DNA of 64,000 bases from an uncultured Bacteroidia bacterium (GTDB lineage: Bacteria; Bacteroidota; Bacteroidia; Bacteroidales; UBA932), in the NCBI GenBank assembly GCA_902782225.1, contig CACZMF010000009.1, positions 1 through 64,000 of the forward strand. The letters run 5' to 3'. This document shows, piece after piece, positions 28,369 through 37,345 of this stretch (positions are counted from its first letter, which is position 1; each line of letters starts with the position of its first letter). A program made the translations under genes and the position numbers. Below the pieces are notes generated by a model, which saw only the letters and a list, made by a program, of their open reading frames with translations, did no database searches and was not told where the DNA came from.

Positions 28369-28422
28369 CAGTCCGCTCTCGGGTAGGGCGTACTTAGTAT
28401 TAATTAAACAAACAGATTCACA

Positions 28423-28986
28423 ATGGCTGTTAAGATTCGTTTACAGCGCCACGGAAAGAAGAATTTCGCATTCTTCCACATTGTTGTGGCAGACGCACGC
28501 GCTCCGCGTGACGGTCGTTACATCGAGCAGATCGGCTCCTACAACCCCAACACCAACCCCGCCACCATCCAGCTCAATTTCGAGCGCGCCCTGGCGTGGA
28601 TCAAGGTCGGTGCAGAGCCCACTCTGACCGCTCGCCGCATCCTCTCCTATGAAGGTGTCCTCCTTCGCCACCACCTCGACGGCGGTGTCGCCAAGGGAGC
28701 CCTCACCCAGGAAGTTGCCGACAAGAAGTGGAACGACTGGAAGGCTGGCAGGGATGCCAAGATCGAAGCAAAGAAGACCGGTCTGAAGAACGCCGCCATC
28801 GAGGCCCGCAAGGCCGCCAAGGCTGAAGAGACCAAGGTCAACGAGGCCCGCGCCGAAGCTCTCGCCAAGAAGGCTGCAGAGCTCGCCGCCAAGGAAGCCG
28901 CCGAGAAGGCTGCTGCCGAAGCTCCCGCTGAAGAAGCTGCCGAGGCACCCGCCGAGGAAGCCGCTCCCGCTGAGGCCGAAGCATAA
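28423..28986 (+). CDS. rpsP: 30S ribosomal protein S16 with long acidic/Ala tail
   Basis: 187 aa. Residues 1-80 are standard S16 ([32 protein letters not shown]). The rest is a Lys-rich helical stretch followed by a Glu/Ala/Pro repeat tail ([21 protein letters not shown] in part), the extension common in Bacteroidota S16. The stop overlaps the rimM start by one base (TAATG), a normal ribosome-assembly pair. Confidence 0.96.
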   Translation: MAVKIRLQRHGKKNFAFFHIVVADARAPRDGRYIEQIGSYNPNTNPATIQLNFERALAWIKVGAEPTLTARRILSYEGVLLRHHLDGGVAKGALTQEVADKKWNDWKAGRDAKIEAKKTGLKNAAIEARKAAKAEETKVNEARAEALAKKAAELAAKEAAEKAAAEAPAEEAAEAPAEEAAPAEAEA

Positions 28987-29468
28987 TGCTTCCGATAGCC
29001 AAAATCCTGAAATCCAACGGTATCGATGGAGATGTCCTGATTGGGCTCTTGGGCATCGACGCCGAGGAAATCGAAACAACGGAACCGGTGTTCGTCGAAT
29101 TCGACGGACTGCCGGTTCCCTTTTTCATAGAGCGCATCACTCCCAAAGGCAGCACCCGCGCCATAGTCCACCTCACCGACGTGGACAATCTGCTGGATGC
29201 GGAAGAAATGGTGGGCCGGGAGATCCTTCTCGACGCCGAGGACGAGGAGGACGATTTCGAAGACTTCACCGGCTGGACCGTCTATGACGGAGGGCGCCTT
29301 GTCGGCACCGCCACCGGCCTTGAAGACATCCCCGGCAACCCTTGCCTATGCGTGGCCCCGGCATCGGGCGGGGAAGAAGTCCTTATTCCCCTCCACGAGG
29401 ATTTCATCATCTCCGCAGACCCTTCATCCAGGGCGCTCACGATGTCCCTTCCCGAAGGACTCCTCTGA
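28986..29468 (+). CDS. rimM: 16S rRNA processing protein RimM
   Basis: 160 aa, the assembly factor that binds S19 and helps mature the 30S head. It has the N-terminal domain with KILKSNGIDGDVLIGL and a PRC-barrel C-terminal half with GWTVYD, GTATGLEDIPGNP and LIPLHEDFI. The central DEEDDFEDF stretch is unusually acidic. It overlaps rpsP by one base, which supports translational coupling and the chosen start. Confidence 0.92.
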   Translation: MLPIAKILKSNGIDGDVLIGLLGIDAEEIETTEPVFVEFDGLPVPFFIERITPKGSTRAIVHLTDVDNLLDAEEMVGREILLDAEDEEDDFEDFTGWTVYDGGRLVGTATGLEDIPGNPCLCVAPASGGEEVLIPLHEDFIISADPSSRALTMSLPEGLL

Positions 29469-29483
29469 TCGGGGACCTCCTTT

Positions 29484-29513
29484 TTGCAAGACAGCAAATT
29501 CTTTTTATATTTG
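29484..29513 (+). promoter_or_regulatory. Promoter of the small lipoprotein gene
   Basis: TTG at 29484-29486 and TATATTTG at 29506-29513 with 19 bases between, 17 bases before the ATG. Confidence 0.7.
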
Positions 29514-29530
29514 TGGAAAACGTAAGCAAT

Positions 29531-30016
29531 ATGAAAAGGAATTTGTTGAAGATCATCTGCGCTTTTGCGGCAATTATGTCCCTCACATCCTGCTTCGGCC
29601 TTCTCGGATCCGGCGGAGAAGAATGCGAAATATCCGGCGACCTCTGGGTCGTCGATTCATACCGGAAGCGTGTCGACGGCGTGTATGACCAGACAAGCGG
29701 CTATGAGCTCTACGGTATGATCGTCGCCGGGGACTGGACCCCCGGGGACATGACCGTCCAGTACATCCGTGTCCCGGAAGCAAAGAGTTCCATAGTCCTG
29801 GTGAAAGTCGACGACGTAAACATATCCACCAACAACTCCGTGCTGTTCATGTCCTCCATCGTGGGAGGCCCCTGGAACGTCGTGTATGATACGAAAAAGC
29901 CCAATGAAGTCAGGCTCGAAATGAGTTACACCCACAGCGGGGTAACCCACAACGACTTCATAGTCATGAAGAAGACCAAATCCGTCAAGAAAGGGGAACG
30001 GATCAGGATTAAATAA
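29531..30016 (+). CDS. Hypothetical lipoprotein, 161 aa
   Basis: The signal peptide ends MSLTSCFGLL with lipidated Cys. The mature ~140 aa is predicted beta-rich, with no recognised family. The start at 29531 is chosen for the signal and for the promoter just upstream; an open frame continues 63 codons further upstream inside rimM but is a shadow. It has its own promoter and is convergent with the nucleoside hydrolase gene. The basic C terminus (KKTKSVKKGERIRIK) is unusual for a secreted lipoprotein. Confidence 0.75.
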   Translation: MKRNLLKIICAFAAIMSLTSCFGLLGSGGEECEISGDLWVVDSYRKRVDGVYDQTSGYELYGMIVAGDWTPGDMTVQYIRVPEAKSSIVLVKVDDVNISTNNSVLFMSSIVGGPWNVVYDTKKPNEVRLEMSYTHSGVTHNDFIVMKKTKSVKKGERIRIK

Positions 30017-30070
30017 GGCCGGCAAACGGTTTCTCGCCCCGGGCAGTCTTGTCGTAGAGGGAAAGGGGCT

Positions 30071-31981
30071 CTACCTCTGAATGAATTCTTTCAGGATTTC
30101 ATCGACACGCTTGTTGATGGCATCGGCCGTGGCACGGCCCCTGGCGCCGAGGCCGGGGATTGAATACAGGTCGCCCACGGCGGCGCGCAGGGTGGCGATT
30201 CCTATATCTCCGTTGTCTACAGCGTCCTGCAGCGCGGAAAGCATCCTGTCTATATCGCCCGTGCCCACTTTATAGTTCCACTTCAGGGCACTGGAGCAAC
30301 TGACGGTGCGTGGCGCCTGGTTGTGCGAACAGTCGACGGGCCGGATGTCCACGTCGGGGAACTCCTTCCGGATTGCAGCGAGCCGCCCCTCGTTGCTGCG
30401 GTAGGCCGCGACCAGATGGTCCAGGCCATCGTAGCGCTTGGTTTCCCTGCCTTTCTGCAGGCTGTTTTTCAGGCAGGTCAGGATGTCGTTGTACACAGGC
30501 ACGATGGTGATTCTGTCCATCCCCTGCTCCCTCGCGCATCCGATGATTGCAGCCAGAATCCCTTCGCCCTCAGGCAGGCCGTCGCAGATTAGCCCCGACT
30601 TGTCCAGGCCCAGACTGCGGACGGCGGTGCTCTTGCCGGAAGACGGAGGCCCCATGACTATGGTGAGGTTGCGGGCGCCTTCCCTCAGGGTCTTCTGCAC
30701 CATACGTGTGAAAATCTGCATGTAGAGCACCCGGGCCGCTTCGCCGTAGTCGGAGGCGTTCGTGCCCGTGAAGCCCAGGGGCCGGAACAACTGAAGCATC
30801 TCTCCGGCATCGAGGGTATTGCCGGCTGCACCCATGTACTTGTCCGAGAGCTGGTCCGTGCGCTGGCGCACCCATTCGGCTGCGGCCTCGCCCGTGAGCT
30901 GCTCCTGGGGCGCCTCGATGGAGCAGGTGGATGGATGGGGGCTCATGCGCGTATGGCGGCGTATGTCCATCACCTTTTCTTCTGCAAAGAATGTGTCGCC
31001 GGGAAGCTGGTAGCGGGCGTTACCTGCAGGATCCGGCGTGAATATCATCTGCGACGCCTCGCCGCGGTCGAGGTACTTCACCCAGCCCCTCTGCGAGAGG
31101 TTGTATTCCCCGTCGCCCAGGACGGCGTTCACCACGCAGTTGGTGTCCCACATGCGCTGCCCCACTTCGCAGTCGAACTGGGCATAGACCGTCTTGATGG
31201 GGTTCAAAGCGGTGTAGGACAGGTCGGTAAGGATGTCCTCCGACGTGTAGTCCATCATTTCGCCCACGTTGGTGGGAGACAGCACGAGGTCTACACTTGC
31301 AGGCAGTTTGTCATAGAAGACGGCGGCCGCTTCAGAGGCGGTGCGCATATTGTAGCCGCTGAAATTGTCGTTGCCGTCGAAGTGGCCGGCCTGCACATAG
31401 ACAGCCTTCACCTTGCGGCCGAACAGATCCACCCCCGGAAGCGGGGAAAACTCATCCGGACCTGATTCGAACAGCTGCGACAGGCAGGTCATCATGCCAA
31501 TTGCCAGGACGACCACGGAATGGTCTTCGGCCTCGCCGAGGAGCTTGCGGTAGAACTTATAGCCCTCCGGGAGCGTCGAAGGGTCGATGGAACGGGGGTA
31601 CAACCAGCTGCCGTCGGCATTCTTGAAATCGACCAGCCGGCTGTAGGGAATGAAATCGTAGGGGTTCTTGACGCCGTTGCGTTCGAGGGCGATCGGGATG
31701 TCAGGATGTCCGTAGAACTGATTGAAAATGTCCACCAGGACGGCGTTGCGGTCGCCCTCGCGGTCCACGATGACGCCCTTCAGGTCCACCAGACCGTCCT
31801 CGATGTAGTGGTAGAGCATCACGATTGAGAAAAGGTCATCCGTGCAGCTTCCGAAATCGGTGTCCAGGATGACCGGAAGCGGCTGCCTGAGTTGATGATA
31901 GCTGCCGTAGCTGATGCTCTGGGCCCGGCCGGAGAGAACGGCGGAAATGGCGAGCAGGAGAGTGATTGCGAGTTTTTTCAT
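30071..31981 (-). CDS. Secreted nucleoside hydrolase fused to P-loop kinase-like domain
   Basis: 636 aa. Residues 1-21 form a signal peptide (LLLAISAVLSGRAQS). The N-terminal half resembles inosine/uridine-preferring nucleoside hydrolases: VILDTDFGSCTDDL (residues 38-50) is the calcium-binding motif, and LVLSPTNVG and DTNCVVNAVLGDG occupy the later ligand positions. From about residue 435 there is a P-loop domain with Walker A GPPSSGKS at 444-451, like zeta-toxin or AAA_33 kinases. A nucleotide kinase fold behind a Sec signal is strange because ATP is not expected outside the cytoplasm. A 19-codon relic ORF lies just upstream and may lend its promoter. Confidence 0.75.
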   Translation of the reverse strand: MKKLAITLLLAISAVLSGRAQSISYGSYHQLRQPLPVILDTDFGSCTDDLFSIVMLYHYIEDGLVDLKGVIVDREGDRNAVLVDIFNQFYGHPDIPIALERNGVKNPYDFIPYSRLVDFKNADGSWLYPRSIDPSTLPEGYKFYRKLLGEAEDHSVVVLAIGMMTCLSQLFESGPDEFSPLPGVDLFGRKVKAVYVQAGHFDGNDNFSGYNMRTASEAAAVFYDKLPASVDLVLSPTNVGEMMDYTSEDILTDLSYTALNPIKTVYAQFDCEVGQRMWDTNCVVNAVLGDGEYNLSQRGWVKYLDRGEASQMIFTPDPAGNARYQLPGDTFFAEEKVMDIRRHTRMSPHPSTCSIEAPQEQLTGEAAAEWVRQRTDQLSDKYMGAAGNTLDAGEMLQLFRPLGFTGTNASDYGEAARVLYMQIFTRMVQKTLREGARNLTIVMGPPSSGKSTAVRSLGLDKSGLICDGLPEGEGILAAIIGCAREQGMDRITIVPVYNDILTCLKNSLQKGRETKRYDGLDHLVAAYRSNEGRLAAIRKEFPDVDIRPVDCSHNQAPRTVSCSSALKWNYKVGTGDIDRMLSALQDAVDNGDIGIATLRAAVGDLYSIPGLGARGRATADAINKRVDEILKEFIQR

Positions 31982-31985
31982 ATCG

Positions 31986-32045
31986 TTATGCGAATTCGTT
32001 ACGGTATATGGAAAGCATCTTGCCGTGTTGATATTTGTCGTCCAT
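31986..32045 (-). pseudogene. 19-codon relic of an SseB/SUKH-like gene
   Basis: Encodes MDDKYQHGKMLSIYRNEFA and a stop. The first seven residues equal the start of the 510-aa protein encoded at 34518-36050, and the last twelve match its internal GKMLSIYRDEFA. This is what a large in-frame deletion would leave. Third-position differences show it comes from a diverged copy, not from the present gene. Its stop is four bases before the ATG of the nucleoside hydrolase fusion. Confidence 0.8.
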
Positions 32046-32057
32046 CGGATGTTTTTT

Positions 32058-32065
32058 CAAAGATA
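32058..32065 (-). promoter_or_regulatory. -7 element TATCTTTG upstream of relic and nucleoside hydrolase
   Basis: TAnnTTTG on the minus strand, 12 bases before the relic ATG. The equivalent element of the intact paralogue is TATATTTG at 36064-36071. It is the only promoter candidate seen for the fusion gene. Confidence 0.5.
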
Positions 32066-32074
32066 ACAATAATT

Positions 32075-32107
32075 GACGATACCCTGTTGTTTTCGTGGAC
32101 CGGGATA
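32075..32107. repeat. R1 repeat copy i (truncated)
   Basis: GACGATACCCTGTTGTTTTC followed by GTGGACCGGGATA, then diverges. It corresponds to the first third of the ~90-bp R1 unit found at 36081, 37829, 40554 and 49483. Confidence 0.85.
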
Positions 32108-32154
32108 CCCAAAAAATACTTATCTTTACGACACTGTAAATAATCCCGTTGATC

Positions 32155-34512
32155 ATGAAGTCCAGAATAATTGCCCTTGCCGCGTTCGCCGCTTTTATGT
32201 TCAGCTCCTGCGTACAGACCCCCGCCGAAGTCTCCGTGACCGGCGTAAGCCTCTCCGAGGATGATATAGAACTGATTGAAGGCCAGACGCATACGCTCAT
32301 TGCCACGGTCCTTCCCGAGAATGCCACCAACAAGGCAGTCGAATGGAAGTCCGCCGTTCCCGATGTCGCCACCGTGACCGGCGACGGCGTCGTCGAGGCC
32401 CTCGCCACGGGCGCAACCACCATAACCGCAACCACTCAGGACGGCGGATTCAAGGCAAGCTGCCGGGTCATCGTCAAGAAAAAACTGATTCATGTGCAGT
32501 CCGTGAGCCTCAACCTGCCCTCCATAACCCTCACGGAGGGCGATTCGGTAATCCTGGGCGCCACAATATCGCCCGCCAATGCCGACGACCGTTCGGTCAC
32601 GTGGAACGCATCGCCCGAGTCCGTTGTTACCGTAGAACAGAACGGACACAACGGCATTGTCACGGCCGTGGGGCCCGGTGAAGGGACTGTGACCGTCACC
32701 ACCAGCGACGGAGGCTTCCAGGCCAGCTGCAAGGTTACGGTAGAGGCCGCCACCATCAATGTCGAATCCGTGACCCTGGACAAGGAGACGCTGGACCTCA
32801 AGGAGGGAGAAACCGCCACGCTCACGGCTACCGTGCTGCCGGAGGACGCCACCGACAAGACCGTCAGCTGGAAGTCGACAAACCCGGACGTGGCCACGGT
32901 GGACGGGGAGGGCAATGTAACCGCCATCCTGGCCGGCCAGGCCAGCATCACGGCGTCGAGCGGAGGCAAGGAAGCCACCTGCCAGGTGACCGTGAGCAAG
33001 ATTGAGGTGGACGGGGTAACGGTAAACCCTGCCACGCTGGAACTGGTGGAAGGGGACGTCTTCCAGCTCAGCGCCAGCGTGAGCCCGGCCGAGGCCGACC
33101 AGACGGTGGAATGGGCCTCGATGGATGCCAGCGTTGCAAAAGTAGACTACAACAACGGGACTGTCACCGCCGTGAGCGCCGGTACCACACGGATTTTCGC
33201 CCGTTCAAAGGCCTTCCCTGATCAGCAGGGCAGCTGCGAAATAACCGTCAGTCCGGACCCTGCCCTGAAGGGCATTGAGCTGAGCTCCGCCATCATGACC
33301 CTGCAGGTGGGCGAATCCCGCACGCTTACAGTCAGTTACACTCCTTCGTACGCAGCCAACAAGAACGTGTCGTGGGCATCTTCCAATCCTTCCGTAGCGG
33401 CCGTAGATAAGGACGGCACCGTCACCGCCTTTGCGGAGGGCAGCGCCACGGTCACCGCAACGGCGGAGGACGGTGGCCATACTGCTTCGTGCGAGGTCTC
33501 CGTCTCCGGCAGCGCCGGGCCCATGGTCTTCTATGACTTGTATGATGGCCATGATTACGTGCCGTACATCAACGGCGCCCCCGACCCCCGCAACGGCATT
33601 TACGATGAACAGTCACTCCATTTTGCCGATGGACACATAGCCGGGGCCGAGTATTATGGCGGCACCCTCTATACGATTGAAGTATGGATGGGCTTGTATC
33701 AGCCGATCAGTTACTGGCTCTGCAAGGACAGGAAGCCTGCCGTCAAGCTTTCTATCCCTAATGGAGATAAAAAAATCCGCGATTTCATCGTCCGGGACGA
33801 CTGGTTCGCCATCCTGGTCTCCTATCCGGGTTTCGAAAAACTAAGCGTTTTACGCTTTGACTATTCAGGTGGCTGCCAGGAAACCGTCCTTGACGCTTCC
33901 TCCTGTTCGTTCAGAAGAATCTACCACCCCGGAATGGTCTGCCTGCCGGACGGCACCCTCCGGGTAGCGGGAAGAATTGAAGATGCATACTTATCTCGCT
34001 ACATTGCCACTTACGACATTCCCGCAGGCAGTTCAGTCCCCGGAAACGCAACGCTTCTTGACAAGAATGATGTTGGCGAGACGAGAATTGCCGCCGATTC
34101 CAACGGTGACGTCTATATCATGGTGCAAGAATACGCCCCAGGGAGCAGCGGCGGTCACTATCAAATCATCCTCTACAAAAACGGTGTCCGCTTCCGGGTT
34201 GTCGACAAAGTGGAGATGAACTATGACGGCGCTATTGCCTGCCGCGACGGACATGTCTATTATGCAGTATCCGATTCTTCCGATCCTGATTTGACGAATA
34301 TTCGGGTTTATAAGGACGATACCCTTCTCTACACCATTCAGGACAAGAGGTACATCTACTATAACGATGTCCGCCCCATGCGCATAAGCGCTGCCGGAGA
34401 TGTTTACCTTGTACTCAGGAAGGACAGTTACGCCCTCTACAAGAACGGTAGCCTGCTCTATTCCTATGACGAAACAACAGGAGCATTCGAAACTTACTGC
34501 ATAATCGAGTAA
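32155..34512 (+). CDS. Surface lipoprotein with five BIG_2 domains
   Basis: 785 aa; signal ends MFSSCVQ (Cys19). Five consecutive bacterial Ig-like group 2 repeats of about 85 aa cover residues ~25-455; each shows the pattern LxLxEGxTxxLTATVxPxxA, then WxSxxPxVATVxxDGxVTAxxxGxAxITA and SCxVTV. The last ~330 aa carry repeated GDVY and YKNG segments and may form a propeller; no catalytic motif is seen. Likely a cell-surface stalk with a binding head. ATG at 32155 is used; a TTG two codons earlier is in frame. The only promoter hint is a weak TATCTTTA. Confidence 0.8.
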   Translation: MKSRIIALAAFAAFMFSSCVQTPAEVSVTGVSLSEDDIELIEGQTHTLIATVLPENATNKAVEWKSAVPDVATVTGDGVVEALATGATTITATTQDGGFKASCRVIVKKKLIHVQSVSLNLPSITLTEGDSVILGATISPANADDRSVTWNASPESVVTVEQNGHNGIVTAVGPGEGTVTVTTSDGGFQASCKVTVEAATINVESVTLDKETLDLKEGETATLTATVLPEDATDKTVSWKSTNPDVATVDGEGNVTAILAGQASITASSGGKEATCQVTVSKIEVDGVTVNPATLELVEGDVFQLSASVSPAEADQTVEWASMDASVAKVDYNNGTVTAVSAGTTRIFARSKAFPDQQGSCEITVSPDPALKGIELSSAIMTLQVGESRTLTVSYTPSYAANKNVSWASSNPSVAAVDKDGTVTAFAEGSATVTATAEDGGHTASCEVSVSGSAGPMVFYDLYDGHDYVPYINGAPDPRNGIYDEQSLHFADGHIAGAEYYGGTLYTIEVWMGLYQPISYWLCKDRKPAVKLSIPNGDKKIRDFIVRDDWFAILVSYPGFEKLSVLRFDYSGGCQETVLDASSCSFRRIYHPGMVCLPDGTLRVAGRIEDAYLSRYIATYDIPAGSSVPGNATLLDKNDVGETRIAADSNGDVYIMVQEYAPGSSGGHYQIILYKNGVRFRVVDKVEMNYDGAIACRDGHVYYAVSDSSDPDLTNIRVYKDDTLLYTIQDKRYIYYNDVRPMRISAAGDVYLVLRKDSYALYKNGSLLYSYDETTGAFETYCIIE

Positions 34513-34517
34513 GTGCA

Positions 34518-36050
34518 CTAATCGTCAAGCCCGACAGGCATATGCCCCTCGAGGGCCTCTTCGAGCAGGTCCTCAAGCGAATCGTACGCGCGGACTTCGT
34601 CATTGAAGCCACGGAAGGCATATAGCCTGCCGTTCTCGCCGGCATATACGATATAGGGCTCGCCGAAGCCATAGAAACCGACGGGAGTTACCGGGCATCC
34701 GGCGGCTCCCGTCGCTCTCCAGTCCCGCCCGTGAGCGGCATTGAGACTGCAGTCCGCAGGAAGGTCGGGCATCTCGTCGAACGTGTCGAAATAGAACTGC
34801 TCAGCATCGTCCGGGTTCTCGAATGAAGGGCCCATCGTGCTGAAAAGATATGCGTAACGCTTCAGGAAGTCCTCGCCGGCAGGAAGAAGGGGGACGTTTT
34901 CATCGGCATACAGTTTCCGCAGGCCGCTGATGTCCGCCGGGCGGCCGAACGTCTCGCCGGCAAGCTTTATCAATTTTCCGATCCTCTCGCGCAGGGAGCT
35001 GCCTTCGACGGGAAGGATGTATCCAGGGTAATCTTTCTCGGACAGCGGTCCCTTGTCCTGGGCGAACTCATCCCGATAGATGGACAGCATCTTCCCGAGG
35101 AACGATTTGCCCATTGCGAAGGCGATTGTGGCGGGGTTGAGGACCACCGTCTCCGCCGGAAGATCAGGTAGCTCTCCAGCCTCCATGACCCAGCCCTGCC
35201 ATTCGTGGGGGTCGTAAACCATCATGAACTGGTCCCAGTCGGAGAAGATGGGGAGGGCTGTCCTTCCTTCGGCGTTGGTGAGGGAGGCGTAAGTGATCTG
35301 ATTTCCCGGCTCGAACTTCATGGTTTTCCCATCGGACCGGGCGTCGGTCTTGAAAGGCACCAGGAAACGGGCTGCGCCGAACGTGCGTATCATTTCGTCT
35401 TCGTATCCGTGGAGGGTTTTCTCCTTGCCGTCGTAGTTCGCGCGCCAGTGGAGTTCCTGCTGGAGCATCGTGAGCGCCCGGATGTAGTCCGGATTGGACA
35501 CGTGGGCATTAGCGCCGGCGGACTGAGGTTTCGCGACGAAGTCTCCCGGCTGGTTGAGGCTCCAGTCCTGGCCGTCGTTGATGACGGCGTACCGCGCCCC
35601 GTTGTCGTAGAATTCATTGCCGAGGAACGGTTGGATGTCCTTATGTTCTATTGCCCTGACTTGCCAGATGTGCATCTGCTGCAAATGGTAGTCGAGGGCC
35701 TCGTCGGCATATTCCCTGCGGGAGAAGAGGAAGATGCCTCCCTTCTTGTCGAGCGCAGGCAGCAGGGTGGAGTTGTCGATGAGGGTGTATATTTCCGGAA
35801 GGGCCATGAACTTACGGCCCACTTCGGCGCCGAGCCTTGCCGCAGCGGCTTCGAAGACGTCCTTGCGGAAAGTGGTGTCGTTGTAGAGGTCGTCGAACAG
35901 GCCTTTGTGGATGACGTCCCTTGCCTGGCGGTATACGAGTATCGTGTCTTCCAGATCCAGCCTGGCAATGTCTTCCCAGACATCGTCATCGAACAGCCGG
36001 GGGACAAGTTCCCCGCAGAGCTCCTTTTCGTGTTGATATTTGTCGTCCAT
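34518..36050 (-). CDS. SseB-domain protein with SUKH-like C terminus
   Basis: 510-aa cytoplasmic protein. The middle (ARFLVPFKTDARSD through ALPIFSDWDQFM and VVLNPATIAFAMG) fits the SseB N-terminal domain. The last ~130 aa (LPAGEDFLKRYAYLFS, then VGFYGFGEPYIVYAGENGRLYAF, and SLEDLLEEAL) resemble SUKH-family immunity modules. Such proteins often act as immunity to polymorphic toxins or sense ligands; no toxin gene is adjacent. The N-terminal MDDKYQH is duplicated in the relic at 31986-32045. An R1 repeat lies directly behind its promoter. The domain call is from memory of family patterns, so moderate. Confidence 0.6.
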   Translation of the reverse strand: MDDKYQHEKELCGELVPRLFDDDVWEDIARLDLEDTILVYRQARDVIHKGLFDDLYNDTTFRKDVFEAAAARLGAEVGRKFMALPEIYTLIDNSTLLPALDKKGGIFLFSRREYADEALDYHLQQMHIWQVRAIEHKDIQPFLGNEFYDNGARYAVINDGQDWSLNQPGDFVAKPQSAGANAHVSNPDYIRALTMLQQELHWRANYDGKEKTLHGYEDEMIRTFGAARFLVPFKTDARSDGKTMKFEPGNQITYASLTNAEGRTALPIFSDWDQFMMVYDPHEWQGWVMEAGELPDLPAETVVLNPATIAFAMGKSFLGKMLSIYRDEFAQDKGPLSEKDYPGYILPVEGSSLRERIGKLIKLAGETFGRPADISGLRKLYADENVPLLPAGEDFLKRYAYLFSTMGPSFENPDDAEQFYFDTFDEMPDLPADCSLNAAHGRDWRATGAAGCPVTPVGFYGFGEPYIVYAGENGRLYAFRGFNDEVRAYDSLEDLLEEALEGHMPVGLDD

Positions 36051-36063
36051 CGGATGTTTTTTT

Positions 36064-36071
36064 CAAATATA
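36064..36071 (-). promoter_or_regulatory. -7 element TATATTTG for the SseB-like gene
   Basis: TAnnTTTG on the minus strand, 13 bases before the ATG at 36050. The surrounding ~50 bases are nearly identical to the region upstream of the relic at 32046-32074. Confidence 0.6.
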
Positions 36072-36080
36072 ACAATAATT

Positions 36081-36172
36081 GACGATACCCTGTTGTTTTC
36101 GTGGACCGGGATAAGCAAAAGAGGCCGTTTTCGCACATAGGGGTCCAGGAGCCTGGACCGGTATCGGCACTC
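36081..36172. repeat. R1 repeat copy ii (full)
   Basis: Starts GACGATACC and ends GGTATCGGCACTC, so the ends form an imperfect inverted repeat. It holds GGTCCAGGAGCCTGGACC (36142-36159), an 8-base stem hairpin. It fills exactly the space between the SseB-like promoter and the stop codon of the DUF819 gene. Confidence 0.9.
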
Positions 36173-37345
36173 TCACCTTCCGAGTATTCCGGCGACGAGG
36201 ACACCGAGGTAATTTCCTGCAGCGTAGCCGATTATACCGATTGTTATTCCGGTAAAGATTACCCTGCGGTTCTTCATGCTTTCGGCTATCATCGGAACGA
36301 AAAGCGGAGAATTGATCATGGCGACCGACGTTATCGTGGCGGTATCGGCGTCTATCCGCAGCAGCTTGCTCAGCAGGATCTGGAGAAGCAGCGACCCGAA
36401 TATCACCAATGCTATGAAAGCGAGAAGCCAGAGTCCTTCTCGCATGTCCAGGCTGCGAACATCCACCATCGACGCCACCACAAGCGAGAAAATCAGGACC
36501 AGATACATGCCGGCGTCATAACTCTTTGTCCATCCGCGGAACTGTGGAATGAAGGAGGCGCCGATCGAGAGCGTGGTGAGCGTAAGGATGAGTACTATCA
36601 TATTGATGCCGCCGGTGGTGAGCATCGACAGGCCGAGGGCAAGGCCCGTTATCAGCACCGCCAGCCCTATGGCTTTAAGCGTACCGCCGCGGTGCTCACG
36701 GGAGAAAACGTCCCTGTACATCCGGTCTTCGCCCATCGCCATGGCATTGGCATGCAGTTCTCCGGTGTCTTCCCTTGCGGTGCCGGCATAAGGCAGGATC
36801 CAGCGGAACAGTCTTATGCCCACACCCATAAGAAAGACGAGGTACAGGAAGCTTACGAGCATGTCGAACGAATTCATAAGCAGGTACGTCGCCTCATCCA
36901 CGCCGAGCATCATTTTGATGGCGGCCAGATTGGGCGTGCCGCCCGTATATACGCCCACGGCCATGCCTGCAACGGAAGCAGCCTGCCCGCCAAGATGCGG
37001 AGCCATAAGCAGATAGCCTGATACGGATGCCGTAATCACGGACACGAGGCCGATGACGAGCGACACCAGTGCCTTCCTGACCGGCCAGCCACGGAAATCG
37101 CAGGAGAAAAGGATGAGCGGCAGCGCCAGCGGTATGGTTATGCCGGAAAGTGCCTCCTGGACACCGGAGACCGCCTCTGAGACCTTCGGAAAAGGGTAGA
37201 TAAGAAGGTTGCCGACGATGAGACCGATGAAATACAGTATGAGAATGGCGCCTACACGGGCAGCGGCTCTGCTCTTGCGGCACAGCAGCACCACTCCCGC
37301 CGGAACAAGCAGGTAGAACAGGGCCAAGAGGACTGTAAGAATCAT
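36173..37345 (-). CDS. DUF819 family integral membrane protein
   Basis: 390 aa with about ten to twelve hydrophobic segments. The central motif GMAVGVYTGGTPNLAAIKMMLG is the DUF819/YjcL-type signature, repeated in weaker form near the C terminus as TSVAMINSPLFVPMIAESMKN. These proteins resemble secondary transporters; the substrate is unknown. It overlaps the upstream DUF4234-like gene by ATGA, so the two are translated together. The C terminus ends at the edge of R1 copy ii. Confidence 0.82.
   Translation of the reverse strand: MILTVLLALFYLLVPAGVVLLCRKSRAAARVGAILILYFIGLIVGNLLIYPFPKVSEAVSGVQEALSGITIPLALPLILFSCDFRGWPVRKALVSLVIGLVSVITASVSGYLLMAPHLGGQAASVAGMAVGVYTGGTPNLAAIKMMLGVDEATYLLMNSFDMLVSFLYLVFLMGVGIRLFRWILPYAGTAREDTGELHANAMAMGEDRMYRDVFSREHRGGTLKAIGLAVLITGLALGLSMLTTGGINMIVLILTLTTLSIGASFIPQFRGWTKSYDAGMYLVLIFSLVVASMVDVRSLDMREGLWLLAFIALVIFGSLLLQILLSKLLRIDADTATITSVAMINSPLFVPMIAESMKNRRVIFTGITIGIIGYAAGNYLGVLVAGILGR

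Noticed and set aside
28880..28983. Ala/Glu/Pro repeats in rpsP as a possible insertion
   Set aside because: Such C-terminal tails are common in Bacteroidota S16 proteins.
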